Source: Isoetes taiwanensis
Lineage: Eukaryota > Streptophyta > Lycopodiopsida > Isoetales > Isoetaceae
Length of the DNA: 64,000 bases
NCBI GenBank assembly: GCA_021234155.1
Contig: JAJEKV010000025.1
Location: 9,979,017 to 10,043,016 of the forward strand
Direction: 5' to 3'
In this document: positions 35,372 to 47,829 of the stretch, piece by piece
Numbering within the stretch: the stretch's first letter is position 1
Layout: the number at the start of each line of letters is the position of its first letter
Translations under genes and position numbers: made by a program
Notes under the pieces: model-generated
Databases searched by the model: none
Told to the model about the DNA's origin: nothing
The model's input: the letters and a program-made list of their open reading frames with translations, nothing else

Positions 35372-36183
35372 CTGTGCTCCTAGTTAGATGCACAAGTTCC
35401 AAAATGCCAAACGGACTATTGCCGAAGTACTTGTCGAGACACAGCAAAAACGGTGAGGAGGGTGGGATGATTCTTGTAATCAGATTGATAGAGAAGCGCC
35501 CCAGCACTCTCCTTCCAATTTTGCAAAAACAAAACCTCGCCTGCAAACAGGGGTCCGACTCGAGAAGCCGTGAGAGGGGTCAAAGAGAGGGAAAAAACCG
35601 TCTACCGCGGATAAATCGAAGGGATAAAAATAATTTAAAAAAAATAAAGGGACAAGATGCTGCACAGATTATCCCAAAACTTAGTCATGATCTGACGGTC
35701 CAAAATAAAAGTTGTGGGAAAAGAAATTGACGGCCGAGATGCTCTGCACATACATTTGCTTTTTTATAGGTATATCGGATGGGGGCATCGCCTTTAGTGT
35801 ATATAGACACCAATCCTGGCCATCCAAATCTTGAGGTGGTGCAATTATGGCCCTCAGATTTTATGTGCATGTGGTCATGCCCACACATCCCTGGACCGTC
35901 GGATCCAAAGAGGGTGGGAAAATCCTATGCGTCAAATTTTTTTTTTGAAAATGCTAGGAAGCTGCAATTTTTAGGGCATTTGATCTAAGCCCTTCAAATT
36001 GGGGCATCAGATCTACACCCTTGATTAAAAAGACCGTCAATTAAAAAGGTGCCGATTAGTTGGCACTGGGCATTTATTTCACTCCGGATATTTCGATGAT
36101 GTGGCATTCGTTCACATAGTTCGTGTTTCCAGAAAGGTCGATTCGCTCCTCTTCTGGAATGCAATGAAGCACAGGATTTTGAT

Positions 36184-38292
36184 ATGGCGGACTTTGATTA
36201 TTCGCGTGGCTCCGATCCGCCTTACCACCATTTTGGGCGATGGTGGAGTTCTGCAATCGGATTTTTCGGCCTTTTGATCCGTCTTTTTATTATTAGATAG
36301 GAAAGTTTGTGGAAGACATAACTGGCATTCAACAGCTGGTTTCGTTTTTGGCAAGATGCTGGTATTCAACAGCTGGTTCCGTTCGTTGTATTCTGGTGCC
36401 GAATTTGTCTGGGAGAAGTGGATAGACATGCAAATACCGTGACCAGTTGTAGTAGGTTCTGATGGAGGCGGCATGGCCTAGGCTTCAATCTGAACCCCGC
36501 AAAGGCAGAATTTTGTGGAGCTCTTGGGCACAAACATTACCGGTTGATCCTAAAGACAAGCTTCGAGTCCTTTGTTGAGCTAATCTATAACAGGGGATTA
36601 TGAAGCGGATACCACAGAGCACTCAAAGGCTTATTCAAACCAACATTTGATCGTTTAGGTCTTCTCAAGACACTGGCTATAGGGCAATGATCTGCAGCTT
36701 CAGGTATGAAATGTCGGTTGGGCGCCAGCTTAAGGAATTAATCTGACATCCATGGCAGCTCAAGGGATCGATTTGGCATAGTCCTTTGGGCGGCCATTTA
36801 GCTGCCAAAAAAAAACCGTTGAGCAAATATTTAGTTCCGGCTTCTGGCAGGGGTTTAGATGAATACCAGAGATTCCGCTTCTCTGCCAAATCTCCTTTAG
36901 CAAAAAGCTCTTGGTTGTGTTCTGTTAGCCCTGATGGCCGACCGTTTTCAGTCTACAGATCTTAGTGCAGAGTTCATGTTGGCTTGCTGGTGATGTTACA
37001 TTTAAAAATCTATCATTTGCTTGTGTTTTCTCGAATGCATGACGGCTTTTCTTTATTTTTTCTTTTTGTTGCCTGCATTTCGTCCAGAGTCACTTTAACC
37101 AGAGAATTCAGTGCTGAATCTTACTCTCGTGTTTTGTTGTGCAGAAGCTTAACTGGACGAAGAGTGTCTTAAGTAAAGTTGCTCGCTTTGTCATTGGTGC
37201 AAAACCAGAGGAGGTATGTACCTAATCTCTTTAAGTTAATATGCAGTTTTATCAGGAATGTGACATATAATCAGTGCATTATTCAGTGATTATAAATCAT
37301 ATAGTATCACTAGGGTTGCCAAATTTTGCTGTTGCACATTTTAAAGAAAGGCTTGAAGTTGTGCTCTTCCCCGTAAGCTTGAATGCAGTTCAACAAGGAA
37401 TGCATAGGCTTTAGTGTAGGTCTCGTCGCCCTTCCTAATTATGTTCTTAGTTTCACATTGTACAAAGCAACCAAAGTAGTAGAGCATTTAATCCAAACGT
37501 TGGCAGACGGCGCAAAGCAGAGCAGAATCCAGATTGCACAAGGGAAGAAACGCTGTTGCCTAGTTGATTTTTGGATCCAGCACCTTGGTGGCTCATGTGC
37601 CTCTTGCCTTAATCCAGCACCTTGGTGGCTCATGTGCCATTGCCATTGCTGCCGCTAGCGTCAGTCCCATTTTTCCACTATGAAAGCATCGCCCTCCCAG
37701 ATCTTTATAGCCTCATTAAGGGTTTTGCAGAATCTATAATAAAGGTGTTGCAAGTGGATCTGCCTTGCCTTTCCTAAATTGGCATCTAGCCACTATATCT
37801 TAGTAGCTACTATCTCCTTTTCGTTCTATATTTTTCTTCCATTTTGTTTGTGATTTCTAGAGATAATATTTTTGTTCAATTCTTCTATTAGACTGTGGTG
37901 CAGGTTGCAATAATATCGATTTGACCCATAAAAGAACAATTGGGATTGGAAGAAGTTGTCTGAGTTTACTGCTGTATGAAATTATTAAGTTCACCAGGTA
38001 TGTTGCCTTGGTTTGTCTCACTACTTTGATTGTTGTTTGGCTGCTTTATGAGTCTTTCAGATTAAAATTCACTGCTATAGGACATTAGTTTGCCTTATAC
38101 ACGTTGCATGCCAACTATTCCAAATGCTTAAGGGATAATGTCCAGTTTTTTTCTGCCTCATGCAGTAGTAGTTGGACTGCATATGTGTATATTGCTATTG
38201 TGCCTTATTCATGAACTGAATTATGCAACCCAATTATTTTCTCTATGTAGGAGGATAAGCTCAGGCCATGGTACGAATGCTACTGGGTGAAG
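36184..38292 (+). other. Candidate exons of an unidentified plus-strand gene
   Basis: Three pieces look coding and splice-flanked, but no family is recognised. (1) ATG 36184: MADFDYSRGSDPPYHHFGRW, then a hydrophobic stretch, ending at a stop at 36298. (2) After an AG at about 37142: KLNWTKSVLSKVARFVIGAK..PEE, then GTATGT at about 37214. (3) After CTATGTAG at about 38250: EDKLRPWYECYWVK, then GTAATG. Pieces 2 and 3 share phase 0 and would read on. Between them is AT-rich, intron-like DNA. This may be a genuine small gene, a remnant, or chance. Confidence 0.25.
37575..37648. repeat. 37-bp tandem duplication
   Basis: ATCCAGCACCTTGGTGGCTC begins at 37575 and again at 37612. Confidence 0.85.
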
Positions 38293-39690
38293 GTAATGAT
38301 TTTTCTTAATGGCCATGTACGTGTACTGCTATCATCTATTTGTAGAGCTAATAGTGCTTTTCTCATTTTTTTTTCCTCATAATTATTTTTACAGTCCTTG
38401 GGGAAACATGCACTTTTCCTTCATTGAAGCTAAACCGTGTAAGCTGTTAATTTGTATCAGCATAATTGTTTTGAGACCCCTTGCAATGCTCTTGCATATA
38501 ATAATCTATAATAAACTTATATAGTTTTTGAGCGTCCCATATGTTATCTTTTTCTGTCATGTTGTGAAGTTAACAATACCAGTGAGTATATATTTGCGTT
38601 GACTTGGGCTTTGCAAGTGATTTTTTTTTTGTATTAAAGCCTCAATGTGCGTCAATGTTCTATGAAAGCTTTTTTCCGTACTTACAAGTTAAGAAACCAG
38701 TTTCAGTTTGTGAGCTCGGTCATAAAAGCTGCCTGAATGACATCTTCCAAACCCGCCTTGTGTTAAGACGGTATGATGGGCAGTCTATGAAATTACAATG
38801 TCATGCTAGGCCATTTTTAAAGGCATTGCTGGCAAAGTCTTGCACGGTTGTTCCGAATGGGAAACCAATATATGGCAGCACAATAATGTTCACAGGCTGG
38901 ATCTTCTTAAAGAAATTCAAATTTGGTTTATTTTCTGTTGTCAAAGAGTTAAATTAGTTAGGCATATTGGATAATTCAAACTTTTGAGGGGATCATTACG
39001 TGTATGCAAGAAAGCTTGCCATTGATTTACTTCGTTTTTATGTACAATGATCTAGCGGCTGGAGAATGTGCTTTAAATGATTAAATTAATGGGTTCGATA
39101 ATGCATATCTATGGAATTTTGAACCTTTTGAGCGGGACCATGTTCAATTAACTGCCATGTAACATCTCTAAGCTGAAACGGCATAACATTTTTATGTCAC
39201 TTGGTCCTTACTGTATGCTTGTGATAAAAAAAATAAAGATCTGTGATATGCACACTAGGAAATGAAAGAATAAAAGATGCCATAAATATAATATTTTTTG
39301 CGTAAATTCACTTGCTTGAGCAATTAATCGGATTTGGCGGTTCACTCATAACTTCAAGCCATGTGATAGACCTTTTCCTAAAAAAAAAAAAAAAAAAAAA
39401 CCTTTCAAGTCCATCAGATCCTAAGACCTTAGACTTCCTATCATGATTTTGACCTTTGCAAGAACAAAAACATGATACAATTTGCAGCCCTAAGTACAAT
39501 CAGGTGCCAATGTACTTAGGCCAAAGACATGGTTGCCAAAAATAAAAGTCATTATATTCTATTATCAACCTGATGCAAGATTACAAATGTATTCAAAATT
39601 CAATCCAGAATATGCCCAGATATTACCTTAATAATTGTACAAGTACAAACAGAGACCAGAGTTTAACTTGTAGTGACAAACATAACCGAA

Positions 39691-39819
39691 TTACATTTTA
39701 CACCAATCACATGATCCTTTTGAAGGCCCTCGAGTAGCATCTGCCTTTCTCGAGCAATCCATCTTTAACACATAGCATTTACACCAAGAAACATAGCAAG
39801 GAGTAAAAGACCCTGTTAC
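39691..39819 (-). CDS. Candidate terminal exon (duplication copy A)
   Basis: After an acceptor (CTACTGCAG|GTAAC), 42 open codons and TAA: VTGSFTPCYVSWCKCYVLKM, then DCSRKADATRGPSKGSCDWC. Cys-rich. The copy B equivalent (about 43950-44076) has one extra A near the end that shifts the frame, so at most one copy could be intact. Function unknown; linkage to the exon at 42937-43071 is possible but unproven. Confidence 0.35.
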   Translation of the reverse strand, partial: VTGSFTPCYVSWCKCYVLKMDCSRKADATRGPSKGSCDWCKM

Positions 39820-41714
39820 CTGCAGTAGAACCAGAGGACAGTTAGCCAAGAACATGGGTAAAAGCCTAAGCTACTAGCAGGCGTCATAAGGTCTTTTAAG
39901 TTTATCACCCTTCACCTTGCTTGTAACTAACATAAAAAAACAAGGATCTAAGAGTAAAAACTATTCCCAAAGAACCTGGGCATACTACAACTAGAATGCC
40001 TCTAATCTCACTGTTCTAGGGAAGTTATTTTAGGGAAGTTATTTTGCTGCACCAGCATTCAATAGAGGTTTGCAACATATAATTGCTTCAATGGTGCGTA
40101 ATACTACGTAAAAGTTATACTTGCAGACAAATCAAGGCTCGCATCATATTCAAATAATCTATGATACGCTTGGGGCTTTAAATAATTTACGTTTTGCCCT
40201 AGGCTATTGCAGCTAACAAATCGGGTTTCGTATATGCTAATATACCTGTTAAAAGCTCCATACCACCGCAATAAACTATGCAATCACCGCATATGACAGA
40301 AAACTTATAATTTCATGCCTTAAAATTAACCACCACATATCCACAACTACATGCAATAGCAAATATGAGGTGTAGATTTACAGCTACATATTAGTGCATA
40401 TTTATACTGCAATAAACAATGCGCAATCTGCCTGTGCCTCAACCAAGATAAACATGCAACATGCAATTATGAATAAGAGGGGCAGATATATTCAGACCAA
40501 TGTGGCAGATATGTAAGTGCATGGCTTTGCATGCTCCAGCTTACCATCCCGGAAACCTTAAAACTAAAACTCAAGCTTATACTTTTGGTGCAAATAAAGC
40601 TCATCTACAATTGCGACTCTGCTTCATGCTCGAGCTTTATAATGCAAAATTATTATCGTGACTCAAAAAGGATGTCCACTTCACAAATTATTCCAAAGAA
40701 CATGCACAAGCAATTAGTGATGTTAAATGTCTATACTTTTATCCTAGTCCCTAGAGCATCCACTATGCAAATTTAAGCTTGAGCTTGAGCTTAAGCCTTT
40801 AATCCATATCGATAAAAAGGACCATCATATAAATCTAAGCTAATATCCCAAGTGCATTTTCAGGTCTATCTCTGCCCTAAGATAATCATAGCTAGCAGCT
40901 AGTATTTCAAAAATAGTCCCATAGTCTGCATATGCCTGATTAAATTGCATAAACAGGAGCAACAAATGTGTAAACTGCTGCAACAAATGAGCTGCATATA
41001 TCAATATCAATCCACTCATCATATCCACTATTCAATACATCATATCCGCTCTCAATTAATGTTCTGCTGCCATAGTTAGCAAGGCCTCTATGTTATTCTG
41101 TCAGTGCCATAGTTAGCAAGGCCTCTATGTTATGCGGAAATCATGTTACCACTTAGATGAATAAATAGGCAGTAGAAAGTAACAAGATGTATCTATCTGC
41201 ATACGATTGAGATATTCATAGCTTATCATATTCTCAACAGCTATGCTGCCAAACCCTCAGATTCGGTATTATTATTACACAATTTTTAGCCTCACTTCCA
41301 TCATAAATACCAAAGTCAGCTGGAAAAGCCCTTTGCTATAGGCGAACATGCATTAAAGCCACTGCCTAAATTATTTAGCTAGTTAAATGCACGACATCTA
41401 ACACCCATAGCAATATGCATATAGACGAGATGTATACAAGCCCTTAGACACTAAAAGATTTATGCAATAGTGCAGCCATACATCTAGATCTGGAAGTTCC
41501 TTTAGCCATATGCAACCTGTGTTAAAGCCATTACAACCTAAAAATTGTGACAGATGCCCTCTGCCAGACTTTATCACTAAATGTAATGGACAAATATTTC
41601 TTTAGTTAAATGCACTAAGCGCAAATAATCCTTATTCAGATTTATCCAGCAATAGGCATTGTTTCAGGCATATAGTTAGATCATATACATCATTTTGAAT
41701 CCATTTAAACAGAT

Positions 41715-42016
41715 CTAACAAGATCCATAGTCAAATATACTCAAAATTTCATATAAGATTCTCAAACCTGAGTAGGACGTTGAAGATTGCATGATTCTCC
41801 ATGTCATCATTTGAGGAGCTGCCTCCAGCTTGCTCCAAGTTTGAATTATGCTGCAGAGTTGCCTTCTTAATTGAAATTGTCCCAACAAAGTTTTGTCCAC
41901 TGCTTCAATTTCTGAGCACTCCCTGGCAGATCCCGCTTTGGATTCATAGCTGCCATGGCCTCTTACTAATGCCCGCATGATTTCTCCTTTTCTTCCTACC
42001 CATAGCCGCAGGGGAG
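41715..42016 (-). other. Possible first exon or leader in duplication copy A (repeated at 46914-47215)
   Basis: An ATG at about 42003 opens MGRKKRRNHAGISKRPWQL and is followed by two in-frame stops before the same frame reopens to TLQHNSNLEQAGGSSSNDDM. A second ATG at 41978 opens an 87-codon frame (MRALVRGHGSYESKAGSARE). Both copies preserve these frames. AACCCTAATC-like leader sequence lies upstream (42180-42225), as in many plant 5' untranslated regions. A GTTTGAG donor candidate lies at 41768. Coding status is uncertain. Confidence 0.3.
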
Positions 42017-42936
42017 GGTTTCTTCTCTACAAACAGTGTAAGGCAGCATATCTCGGCTTCATTGCAATCCAATCTTAGGGCTATCGGCTGTGTAGAGACA
42101 CTAAGCCATGTATATGCTCAGTGTCCAAGCGGAATACCCAGCAGCATATATACCCGACAACATTCAAATCAGGGCAACCCTAATTCGGCAGGCAACAACC
42201 AATCCAGGCAACCCTAATCTTGGATCGTGATCAATAGATCCAAGATCCAACGACCAGTCCATTTTCAGAAGTTCGTCAAAAAGCAATGAGCAATAAAATT
42301 AGACATTGAAAATGTTCCCAAGGGAAATATCGAATGCTAGTAAAACAATTTTTTAAGCAGAACTTCACCCAAGTCCCAAAAGCCACCTTAACAACTTACT
42401 CTCATGGTCAAAGACCCTAGATCAAATTATTCTTTCAAGACACTTCCAGTACTCATTGCAATTTTAAACGCCCACATGATTCCCATCGGAGATCCTCATT
42501 TCCAATTTTCATCTTTCGCATACAAACTTGTTAGAGCACCACATTGTACTGCATGTATAAAAAAAGTATAAATGCTTCCCATCATTACTTATAATAAAAA
42601 AAGCCTGCCTCCTACCGTAGGTCAGGGTGGGCCAAAGTCATAAACAAAGTTAGCAACAAGGAGAGTGCCCTACCCTACCTATATTGCATAACTCTTATTG
42701 ACCAGCATGTATTTTTCCTTAGAAAGCCAAATGGCAAGTAAGTGGACCAAAAATGTGGTCACTTAGATTTTTCAGTCAATGATCTTTCTTATCAAAGGAT
42801 AGTATACTCCTTGGTAAGAGCACTAGTATAGGCCAATGCCAGAAGACTAGTTTGAACAGCCAAAACACAATCTATGATTCAACTTCAGTGTCAAATTCCA
42901 TTGGAATAATTTCATAAAAAACAATTATCATATTAC

Positions 42937-43071
42937 CTTTATTTCTGAATGGATTTCCTTATTTCTGATGCAAGCCAAGATAATCTGAACAACGAAATAC
43001 CGACAGTAATTTTTGCACCAGTTTATAATTGAACCACTGATTATAACATCATACTTGTCCTCAATGGCAGC
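42937..43071 (-). CDS. Candidate internal exon of an unknown minus-strand gene
   Basis: Exactly 45 open codons between an acceptor (TTTTTATAG|GCT) and a donor (AAG|GTAATA). It reads AAIEDKYDVIISGSIINWCK and continues NYCRYFVVQIILACIR...HSEIK. Phase 0 at both ends. The first 18 nt recur in the tandem unit at about 43520-43537, where they run into other sequence. The family is not recognised. Composition and splice sites make a real or recently dead exon plausible. Confidence 0.4.
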
Positions 43072-43987
43072 CTATAAAAATCATTTCATCCATTAGTTTG
43101 AAGAGAATATGTCTTAAGACAGCACCCATAATGCAACCAATATCCTGGCTACTAGTATAACCAGTAGACTGAGTTAGAGATAAAAAAACCTTTCCAAGTC
43201 CATCAGATCCTAAGACCTTAGACTTCCTATCATGATTTTGACCTTTGCAAGAACAAAAACATGATACAATTTGCAGCCCTAAGTACAATCAGGTGCCAAT
43301 GTACTTAGGCCAAAGACATGGTTGCCAAAAATAAAAGTCATTATATTCTATTATCAACATGATGCAAGATTACAAATGTATTCAGAATTCAATCCAGAAT
43401 AGGCCCAGATATTACCTTAATAATTGTACAAGTACAAACAGAGAGACCAGTTTAACTTGTAGTGACAAACATAACTGAATTACATTTTTACACCAATCAC
43501 ATGATCCTTTTGAAGGCCCACTTGTCCTCAATGGCAGCCTATAAAAATCATTTCAACCATTAGTTTGAAGAGGATATGTCTTAAGACAGCACCCATAATG
43601 CAACCAATATCCTGGCTACTAGTATAACCAGTAGACTGAGTTAGAGATAAAAAAACCTTTCAAGTCCATCAGATCCTAAGACCTTAGACTTCTTATCATG
43701 ATTTTGACCTTTGCAAGAACAAAAACATGATACAATTTGCAGCCCTAAGTACAATCAGGTGCCAATGTATTTAGGCCAAAGACATGGTTGCCAAAAATAA
43801 AAGTCATTATATTCTATTATCAACCTGATGCAAGATTACAAATGTATTCAAAATTCAATCCAGAATATGCCCAGATATTACCTTAATAATTGTACAAGTA
43901 CAAACAGAGAGACCGGTTTAACTTGTAGTGACAAACATAACTGAATTACATTTTTACACCAATCACATGATCCTTTTGAAGGCCCTC
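43050..43987. repeat. About 470-bp tandem repeat, two units
   Basis: CTTGTCCTCAATGGCAGCCT begins near 43054 and again at 43520. Each unit runs through CCTTTCAAGTCCATC to GATCCTTTTGAAGGCCC. The second unit continues into duplication copy B, so parts of this sequence are present three times in the window (39.4, 43.2 and 43.65 kb). Confidence 0.88.
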
Positions 43988-45103
43988 GAGTAGCATCTGC
44001 CTTTCTCGAGCAATCCATCTTTAACACATAGCATTTACACCAAGAAACATAGCAAGGAGTAAAAGACCCCAACACCCGGTAGAACCGGAGACGCTTAGCC
44101 AAGAACATGGGTAAAAGCCTAAGCTACTAGCAGGCGTCATAAGGTCTTTTAAGTTTATCACCCTTCACCTTGCTTGTAACTAACATAAAAAAACAAGGAT
44201 CTAAGAGTAAAAACTATTCCCAAAGAACCTGGGCATACTACAACTAGAATGCCTCTAATCTCACTGTTCTAGGGAAGTTATTTTAGGGAAGTTATTTTGC
44301 TGCACCAGCATTCAATAGAGGTTTGCAACATATAATTGCTTCAATGGTGCAGAATACTACAGAAAAGTTATACTGCAGACAAATCAAGCTGCATCATATT
44401 CAAATAATCTATGATACGTTTGGGGCTTTAAATAATTTACGTTTGCCCTAGGCTATTGCAGCTAACAGTCAGGTTTCAGGTATGCTAATATACTGTTAAA
44501 AGCTCCATACCCTGCAATAAACTATGCAATCAGCTGCATATGACAGGAAAACTTATAATTTCATGCCTTAAAATTAACCACCACATATCCACAACTACAT
44601 GCAATAGCAAATATGAGGTGTAGATTTACAGCTACATATTAGTGCATATTTATACTGCTGCAATAAACAATGCGCAATCTGCCTGTGCCTCAACCAAGAT
44701 AAACATGCAACATGCAATTATGAATAAGAGGGGCAGATATATTCAGACCAATGTGGCAGATATGTAAGTGCATGGCTTTGCATGCTCCAGCTTACCATCC
44801 GGAAACCTTAAAACTAAAACTCAGTTATACTTTTGGTGCAGCCAAAGCTCATCTACAATTGCAGCTTTGCTCTGCCTTGAGCTTTATAATGCAAAATTAT
44901 TATCTGTGACTCAAAAGGATGTCCACTTCACAAATTATTCCAGCAACATGCACAAGCAATTAGTGATGTTAAATGTCTATACTTTTATCCTAGTCCCTAG
45001 AGCATCCACTATGCAAATTTAAGCTTGAGCTTGAGCTTAAGCCTTTAATCCATATCAGTAAAAGGACCATCATATAATCTGCAAGCTAATATCCCAAGTG
45101 CAT

Positions 45104-46068
45104 GCTTACGCTGAAAACTATTTCCATTCGCTGGCGAAAACAACCGCTTTAAACTACGCCGAAGATGTTTTCGCCGTAGTTTAAACAGTTGTTTTCGCCA
45201 CGCCAAAACTTTGCAAAGCATCTTGGGCCTTTTTGCTAAGGGAAAAAAACTTTTTGCGCCACTGTTGGGTCTATTTTGTGCAGGTGAAATATTATATATA
45301 AGGAAAACTTGTTTAGCTCTAGAATTCGCCTCGAACGTTGACTACCAGGTTGAGAGTCCACATACTCCTTGGGAAACCGGTCATTTTGAGGTGTGGGTTT
45401 TTCGTCCGGGGCCTGGCCGGAATTGTGAAGTGAGATTCCTCCTTCACGAAGTTTTTTCCGACCTTGGGTTCCTACCCTGCTCCTTAGAGACCTATAGGTT
45501 CCCTCGCCCTTCACTCCTTACGCTCAACCTGACGCCGATGTAACATATGCTTGTGATGAGCTTGCTCCTTCACCGTATATAGACGCCGGCCTTTAGTTTG
45601 GACGATTAAGGAGTCTTTACCCTTTAGCATACTAAAAACGGGACAAATAATTTTAGATAGCAGCAGGGATGCCAAATTTCGTCATGCATCTACATCGTGC
45701 CGCCAGCGCCATGCATCCACATCCGGCCACGGGCGTCATGCATCATCGTCTAGGGGTGCAGCCATTGCGCTGTCATGGCGAGGCCACGGAGTTGGAACAA
45801 CACGTGGAAGAATTATATGTCGAAATCCCGGTGGTCGAAAGAGAGGTCCCGAAAGGGGATTTGTGAAGGAATTTGGTCGAATGAGTGGCAATGTGTATTT
45901 TGTGGGTACATCGTCAATAAATGGATCCGCTGACAAGAATAATGAGCTCATCTTTTACGGGATCCTAGAATTGGGGTGCAAACATGTACGGCATCTGCTG
46001 ACATACGACAAGATGCACTTGAAGTGTTGGGTCGAAAAAATAATAGAAGCAGAAGAACACAGCCAACC
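45104..46068. mobile_element. About 965-bp insertion in duplication copy B
   Basis: Copy A reads straight from CCAAGTGCAT across 17 bp to CCTAAGATAATC; copy B has this block instead. It is GC-richer than its surroundings in places and begins near a strong hairpin (45133-45199). It contains open frames 45211-45543 and 45669-46072 (two overlapping frames) with no recognised motif. Terminal repeats and target duplication were not resolved, so transposon status is inferred from presence or absence alone. Confidence 0.6.
45133..45199. repeat. Near-perfect inverted repeat, about 30-bp arms
   Basis: GGCGAAAACAACCGCTTTAA and on to CTACGCCGAA, a short spacer, then TTTTCGCCGTAGTTTAAACAG and TTGTTTTCGCC. 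The arms pair with a few mismatches. It lies just inside the left edge of the insertion in copy B. Confidence 0.85.
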
Positions 46069-47829
46069 CTAAGATAATCATAGCTAGCAGCTAGTATTTC
46101 AAAAATAGTCCCATAGTCTGCATATGCCTGATTAAATTGCATAAACAGGAGCAACAAATGTGTAAACTGCTGCAACAAATGAGCTGCATATATCAATATC
46201 AATCCACTCATCATATCCACTATTCAATACATCATATCCGCTCTCAATTAATGTTCTGTCAGTGCCATAGTTAGCAAGGCCTCTATGTTATTCTGTCAGT
46301 GCCATAGTTAGCAAGGCCTCTATGTTATGCGGAAATCATGTTACCATTTAGATGAATAAATAGGCAGTAGAAAGTAACAAGATGTATCTATCCAAGATAA
46401 TGATCGAGATATTCATAGCTTATCATATTCTCAACAAATTATCTTTGCCAAACCCTCAGATTCGGTATTATTATTACACAATTTTTAGCCTCACTTCCAT
46501 CATAAATACCAAAGTCAGCTGGAAAAGCCCTTTGCTATAGGCGAACATGCATTAAAGCCACTGCCTAAATTATTTAGCTAGTTAAATGCACGACATCTAA
46601 CACCCATAGCAATATGCATATAGACGAGATGTATACAAGCCCTTAGACACTAAAAGATTTATGCAATAGTGCAGCCATACATCTAGATCTGGAAGTTCCT
46701 TTAGCCATATGCAACCTGTGTTAAAGCCATTACAACCTAAAAATTGTGACAGATGCCCTCTGCCAGACTTTATCACTAAATGTAATGGACAAATATTTCT
46801 TTAGTTAAATGCACTAAGCGCAAATAATCCTTATTCAGATTTATCCAGCAATAGGCATTGTTTCAGGCATATAGTTAGATCATATACATCATTTTGAATC
46901 CATTTAAACAGATCTAACAAGATCCATAGTCAAATATACTCAAAATTTCATATAAGATTCTCAAACCTGAGTAGGACGTTGAAGATTGCATGATTCTCCA
47001 TGTCATCATTTGAGGAGCTGCCTCCAGCTTGCTCCAAGTTTGAATTATGCTGCAGAGTTGCCTTCTTAATTGAAATTGTCCCAACAAAGTTTTGTCCACT
47101 GCTTCAATTTCTGAGCACTCCCTGGCAGATCCCGCTTTGGATTCATAGCTGCCATGGCCTCTTACTAATGCCCGCATGATTTCTCCTTTTCTTCCTACCC
47201 ATAGCCGCAGGGGAGGGTTTCTTCTCTACAAACAGTGTAAGGCAGCATATCTCGGCTTCATTGCAATCCAATCTTAGGGCTATCGGCTGTGTAGAGACAC
47301 TAAGCCATGTATATGCTCAGTGTCCAAGCGGAATACCCAGCAGCATATATACCCGACAACATTCAAATCAGGGCAACCCTAATTCGGCAGGCAACAACCA
47401 ATCCAGGCAACCCTAATCTTGGATCATGATCAATAGATCCAAGATCCAACGACCAGTCCATTTTCAGAAGTTCGTCAAAAAGCAATGAGCAATAAAATTA
47501 GACATAGAAAATGTTCCCAAGAAAATGTTCCCAAGGGAAATATCGAATGCTAGTAAAACAATTTTTTAAGCAGAACTTCACCCAAGTCCCAAAAGCCACC
47601 TTAACAACTTACTCTCATGGTCAAAGACCCTAGATCAAATTATTCTTTCAAGACACTTCCAGTACTCATTGCAATTTTAAACGCCCACATGATTCCCATC
47701 GGAGATCCTCATTTCCAATTTTCATCTTTCGTATACAAACTTGTTAGAGCACCACATTGTACTGCATGTATAAAAAAAGTATAAATGCTTCCCATCATTA
47801 CTTATAAAAAAAAAAAAAAAAAAAAAATC

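Larger units (their letters stand above)
39398..42592. repeat. Segmental duplication, copy A
   Basis: Colinear with 43650-47807 apart from the 1-kb insertion in copy B. It begins AACCTTTCAAGTCCATCAGA just after a run of 21 A (39379-39399) and ends CCCATCATTACTTATAA. It includes a 40-bp tandem repeat (GCCATAGTTAGCAAGGCCTC at 41070 and 41105) also present in copy B. Confidence 0.92.
43650..47807. repeat. Segmental duplication, copy B, with an internal insertion
   Basis: Matches copy A from AACCTTTCAAGTCCATC to CCCATCATTACTTATAA, where it runs into poly(A) at 47807-47829. The match breaks at 45104-46068, where foreign DNA replaces about 17 bp of copy A. Large stretches (for example 46460-47240) are almost identical to copy A. 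Confidence 0.92.

Noticed and set aside
38604-38957. 117-codon plus-strand open frame
   Set aside because: No motif, AT-rich surroundings, no splice partner. Length alone is not enough in this composition.
41060-41135. Repeated GCCATAGTTAGCAAGGCCTC units as a CRISPR-like array
   Set aside because: Only two adjacent units without regular spacers, in plant DNA. It is a simple tandem duplication.
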